This document shows, piece by piece, positions 21,162-22,961 of a stretch of DNA of 22,961 bases. Position 1 is the stretch's first letter. Each line of letters begins with the position of its first letter. This DNA is from Actinospica sp035712985 (GTDB lineage Bacteria; Actinomycetota; Actinomycetes; Streptomycetales; Catenulisporaceae). Under the pieces are notes generated by a model. That model worked only from the letters and a program-made list of their open reading frames with translations, did not search any database and was not told the DNA's origin. The stretch covers positions 1 to 22,961 of the forward strand of contig DASTAE010000373.1 of the NCBI GenBank assembly GCA_035712985.1, read 5' to 3'. A program made the translations under genes and the position numbers.

Positions 21162-22961
21162 TCAGGGCCCGAACTGGTGCTGCGGGCCCTGGCCGCGCTG
21201 CGAGGCGAACCCGTCCGCGACGTGCGCGGCGAGCTCCAGGTAGGCGTCGGCGGTGGCGGGCTTGAGGTACTCGAGGTCCACCTCGGCGCCGGTGGCCAGG
21301 TGCGAGTCGTAGGGCACCGAGACGACCGCCCGGCAGCGCGCCGCGAAGTGCGCGACCAGCTGGGACAGGTCGATCTCCTTCGAGGAGGGACGCACCGCCG
21401 AGATCACCGTGATCGAGCGGCGCACCAGGTCCTCGAAGCCGTGCGCGATCAGCCAGTCCAGTGTGGTCGAGGCCGAGTTGCCGCCGTCCACGCTGGGGGT
21501 GGCGACCACGATCAGCTGGTCGGCCATCGTCAGCACGCCGCGCATCGCTGAGTAGAGCAGGCCGGTGCCCGAGTCGGTGAGGATGATCGAGTACTGATTC
21601 TGCAGCGCCTCGATGATCCGCCGGTAGTCCTCGTCGTTGAACGTGGTGGAGACGGCCGGGTCGACGTCGTTCGCCAGCACCTCGAGCCGGCTCGGGGCCT
21701 GCGAGGTGAAGCGGCGCATGTCCACGTAGCTGCGGATGTTCGGCAGCGCCTGCAGCATGTCCCGGATCGTCGCGCCGGTCTCCCGGCGCACCCGGCGGCC
21801 CAGGGTGCCGGCGTCCGGGTTGGCGTCGACGGCGATGACCCGGTCGCCGCGGTTCCAGGCGAGCGTCGCGCCGAGGGCCGTGGTCGTCGTGGTCTTGCCG
21901 ACGCCGCCCTTGAGCGAGATCACCGCGATCTTGTAGCAGCCGAGCAGCGGCGTGCGCACCCGCTCGAGCTTCTCCAGGCGCTGCGCCTCGTTGCGGCCCG
22001 GCTTCACCTTGATGACGCCGCCGCTGACCGAGCGCACGGTGCGCCGCCAGCCCGTCTTGGCCACCGGCTCGGCCCGGCGCACCAGGCGCTCCGAGCTGAG
22101 CTCCTGCGAGGCCTGGAAGCCCAGCGGGGTGGCCAGGCCGGAGCCGTAGGACTGCCCGCCCTGGGTGTAGCCCGCGCCGGGGGTCGGCGGGATCTGCTGG
22201 GTCGGGTAGTAGTTGGGCTGCTGCTGCGCCGGGTGCTGGCCGGACTGCCCCGGCTGGCCCGGGTACTGCTGCTGCGGATAGCCGTAGGGCGGCTGCTGCG
22301 GCTGCGGCGCGTAGATCGGCGGCTCGTCCTGCCCCTGCGGCGGACGCGGCGGCTGGCCCGGCGCGTTGAACACCGCGAAGGGCTGCTGTCCGGGCTGGCC
22401 CTGCTGCGGCGGGGTGTTGATCGGCGCTGGGCTGATCGGCGTGGGCGGCGCGGGGTGCGGCGGCTGCGGTGCCGGGAACTGCGGCGCGGGCGCGGGGGCC
22501 GGCAGGTTCTGCGGACCCTGCGTCGCGGGCAGCGCCGGCGGCGTCAGCGGCGCGGGCAGCTGCTGCGGCGGCTGCAGCTGCTGCGGTCCCGGCGCGGGCG
22601 GCGGCGGGACGGGCGAGGCGGCCTGCGGCTTGGGCGGCTGCGGGGCGGGCGGCTCGGGCGTGGGCTCGGCGGCCTTCGGCGCGGGGACGGCCGGGGCCGC
22701 GGCCTGCCAGACGCCGGGCGCCGGCGGGTGCACCGGAAGCTCGGTGGAGCGCCCCTGGCCGTCACCCGAGGAGGCGGGACCCTGCGGCGTGGCGGGTCCC
22801 GGCACCGGCGGGGGAGGGGGCAGCGGCATGCCGGACTGCGGACGGATCGGCGCCGGCGGAGGCGGCGTCGGTCCGGACTGGCCGGGCGCCGCGCTGTTCG
22901 GCACCGGCGGCGGAGGCGGCAGCGCGGGGCCCGGCGAGGGCGTACCCGCGTTGGGCACGGG
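21162..22961 (-). CDS. EspI-like protein: Pro/Gln-rich N-terminus with MinD/ParA ATPase domain (5' end outside window)
   Basis: The frame is open to the right edge, so the N-terminus is missing; the GTG at 22958 lies inside a Pro-rich repeat and is probably not the start. About 599 residues are visible. The first 280 or so are dominated by Pro, Gln, Ala and Gly, with repeated PPPPPVP blocks and a PQQQYPGQPGQ segment. A basic linker (about 300-340) leads to an ATPase of the MinD/ParA/SRP class: deviant Walker A KGGVGKTT at 350-357, then VDANPDAGTLGRR and LTDSGTGLLYSAM. This architecture is that of EspI and its streptomycete relatives near type VII secretion genes. The stop is TGA at 21164-21162, right next to the decayed gene. 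Confidence 0.88.
   Translation of the reverse strand, partial: PVPNAGTPSPGPALPPPPPVPNSAAPGQSGPTPPPPAPIRPQSGMPLPPPPPVPGPATPQGPASSGDGQGRSTELPVHPPAPGVWQAAAPAVPAPKAAEPTPEPPAPQPPKPQAASPVPPPPAPGPQQLQPPQQLPAPLTPPALPATQGPQNLPAPAPAPQFPAPQPPHPAPPTPISPAPINTPPQQGQPGQQPFAVFNAPGQPPRPPQGQDEPPIYAPQPQQPPYGYPQQQYPGQPGQSGQHPAQQQPNYYPTQQIPPTPGAGYTQGGQSYGSGLATPLGFQASQELSSERLVRRAEPVAKTGWRRTVRSVSGGVIKVKPGRNEAQRLEKLERVRTPLLGCYKIAVISLKGGVGKTTTTTALGATLAWNRGDRVIAVDANPDAGTLGRRVRRETGATIRDMLQALPNIRSYVDMRRFTSQAPSRLEVLANDVDPAVSTTFNDEDYRRIIEALQNQYSIILTDSGTGLLYSAMRGVLTMADQLIVVATPSVDGGNSASTTLDWLIAHGFEDLVRRSITVISAVRPSSKEIDLSQLVAHFAARCRAVVSVPYDSHLATGAEVDLEYLKPATADAYLELAAHVADGFASQRGQGPQHQFGP

Overview
The window is about 23 kb of very GC-rich DNA from an actinomycete. 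Streptomycetales or a close relative fits best: nusA, ylxR, infB, a DUF503 gene, rbfA, truB and ribF occur in the conserved actinobacterial order, IF2 has the long Gly/Pro/Arg linker seen in streptomycetes, and GTG starts and 4-bp start/stop overlaps are frequent. The genus cannot be fixed from the sequence alone.

Region 1 (1-7887) is the translation/ribosome-maturation block: the 3' part of nusA, ylxR (RNase P modulator family), infB, ylxP-like DUF503, rbfA, truB and ribF. A small convergent Pro-rich membrane protein gene lies between truB and ribF. Strong hairpins follow infB and truB, and a further one lies just inside the truB coding start.

Region 2 (7940-11079) holds a conserved but uncharacterised multi-spanning membrane protein, translationally coupled by an ATGA overlap to an M20-family metallohydrolase, then a small membrane protein. 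The last gene shares a CTAG tetranucleotide with the convergent neighbour, so both genes use it as their stop codon.

Region 3 (11076-20425) is a self-contained island that reads as a choline-to-glycine catabolic system. The rightward operon (aldehyde dehydrogenase, GMC oxidoreductase, APC-family permease) would import choline and oxidise it to betaine. The leftward operon (FAD/GcvT demethylase, Rieske monooxygenase) would strip methyl groups from betaine, passing one-carbon units to tetrahydrofolate. An IclR-family regulator closes the island. A 14-base motif (TGTTSCKYATAGCG) occurs twice, back to back, in the divergent intergenic region and once exactly over the iclR start codon. This makes the regulator/operator assignment testable and is the most informative non-coding signal in the window.

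Region 4 (20464-22961) contains a decayed gene related to the C-terminal region of N,N-dimethylformamidase large-subunit-like proteins. It has lost its 5' end, an internal block and its reading frame. After it comes the 3' part of a large Pro/Gln-rich protein with a C-terminal MinD/ParA-type ATPase, like EspI of type VII secretion loci, which runs off the right edge. The catabolic island therefore sits between a housekeeping translation block and what is probably the edge of a type VII secretion locus.

No tRNA, rRNA, CRISPR array, transposase or integrase was seen.
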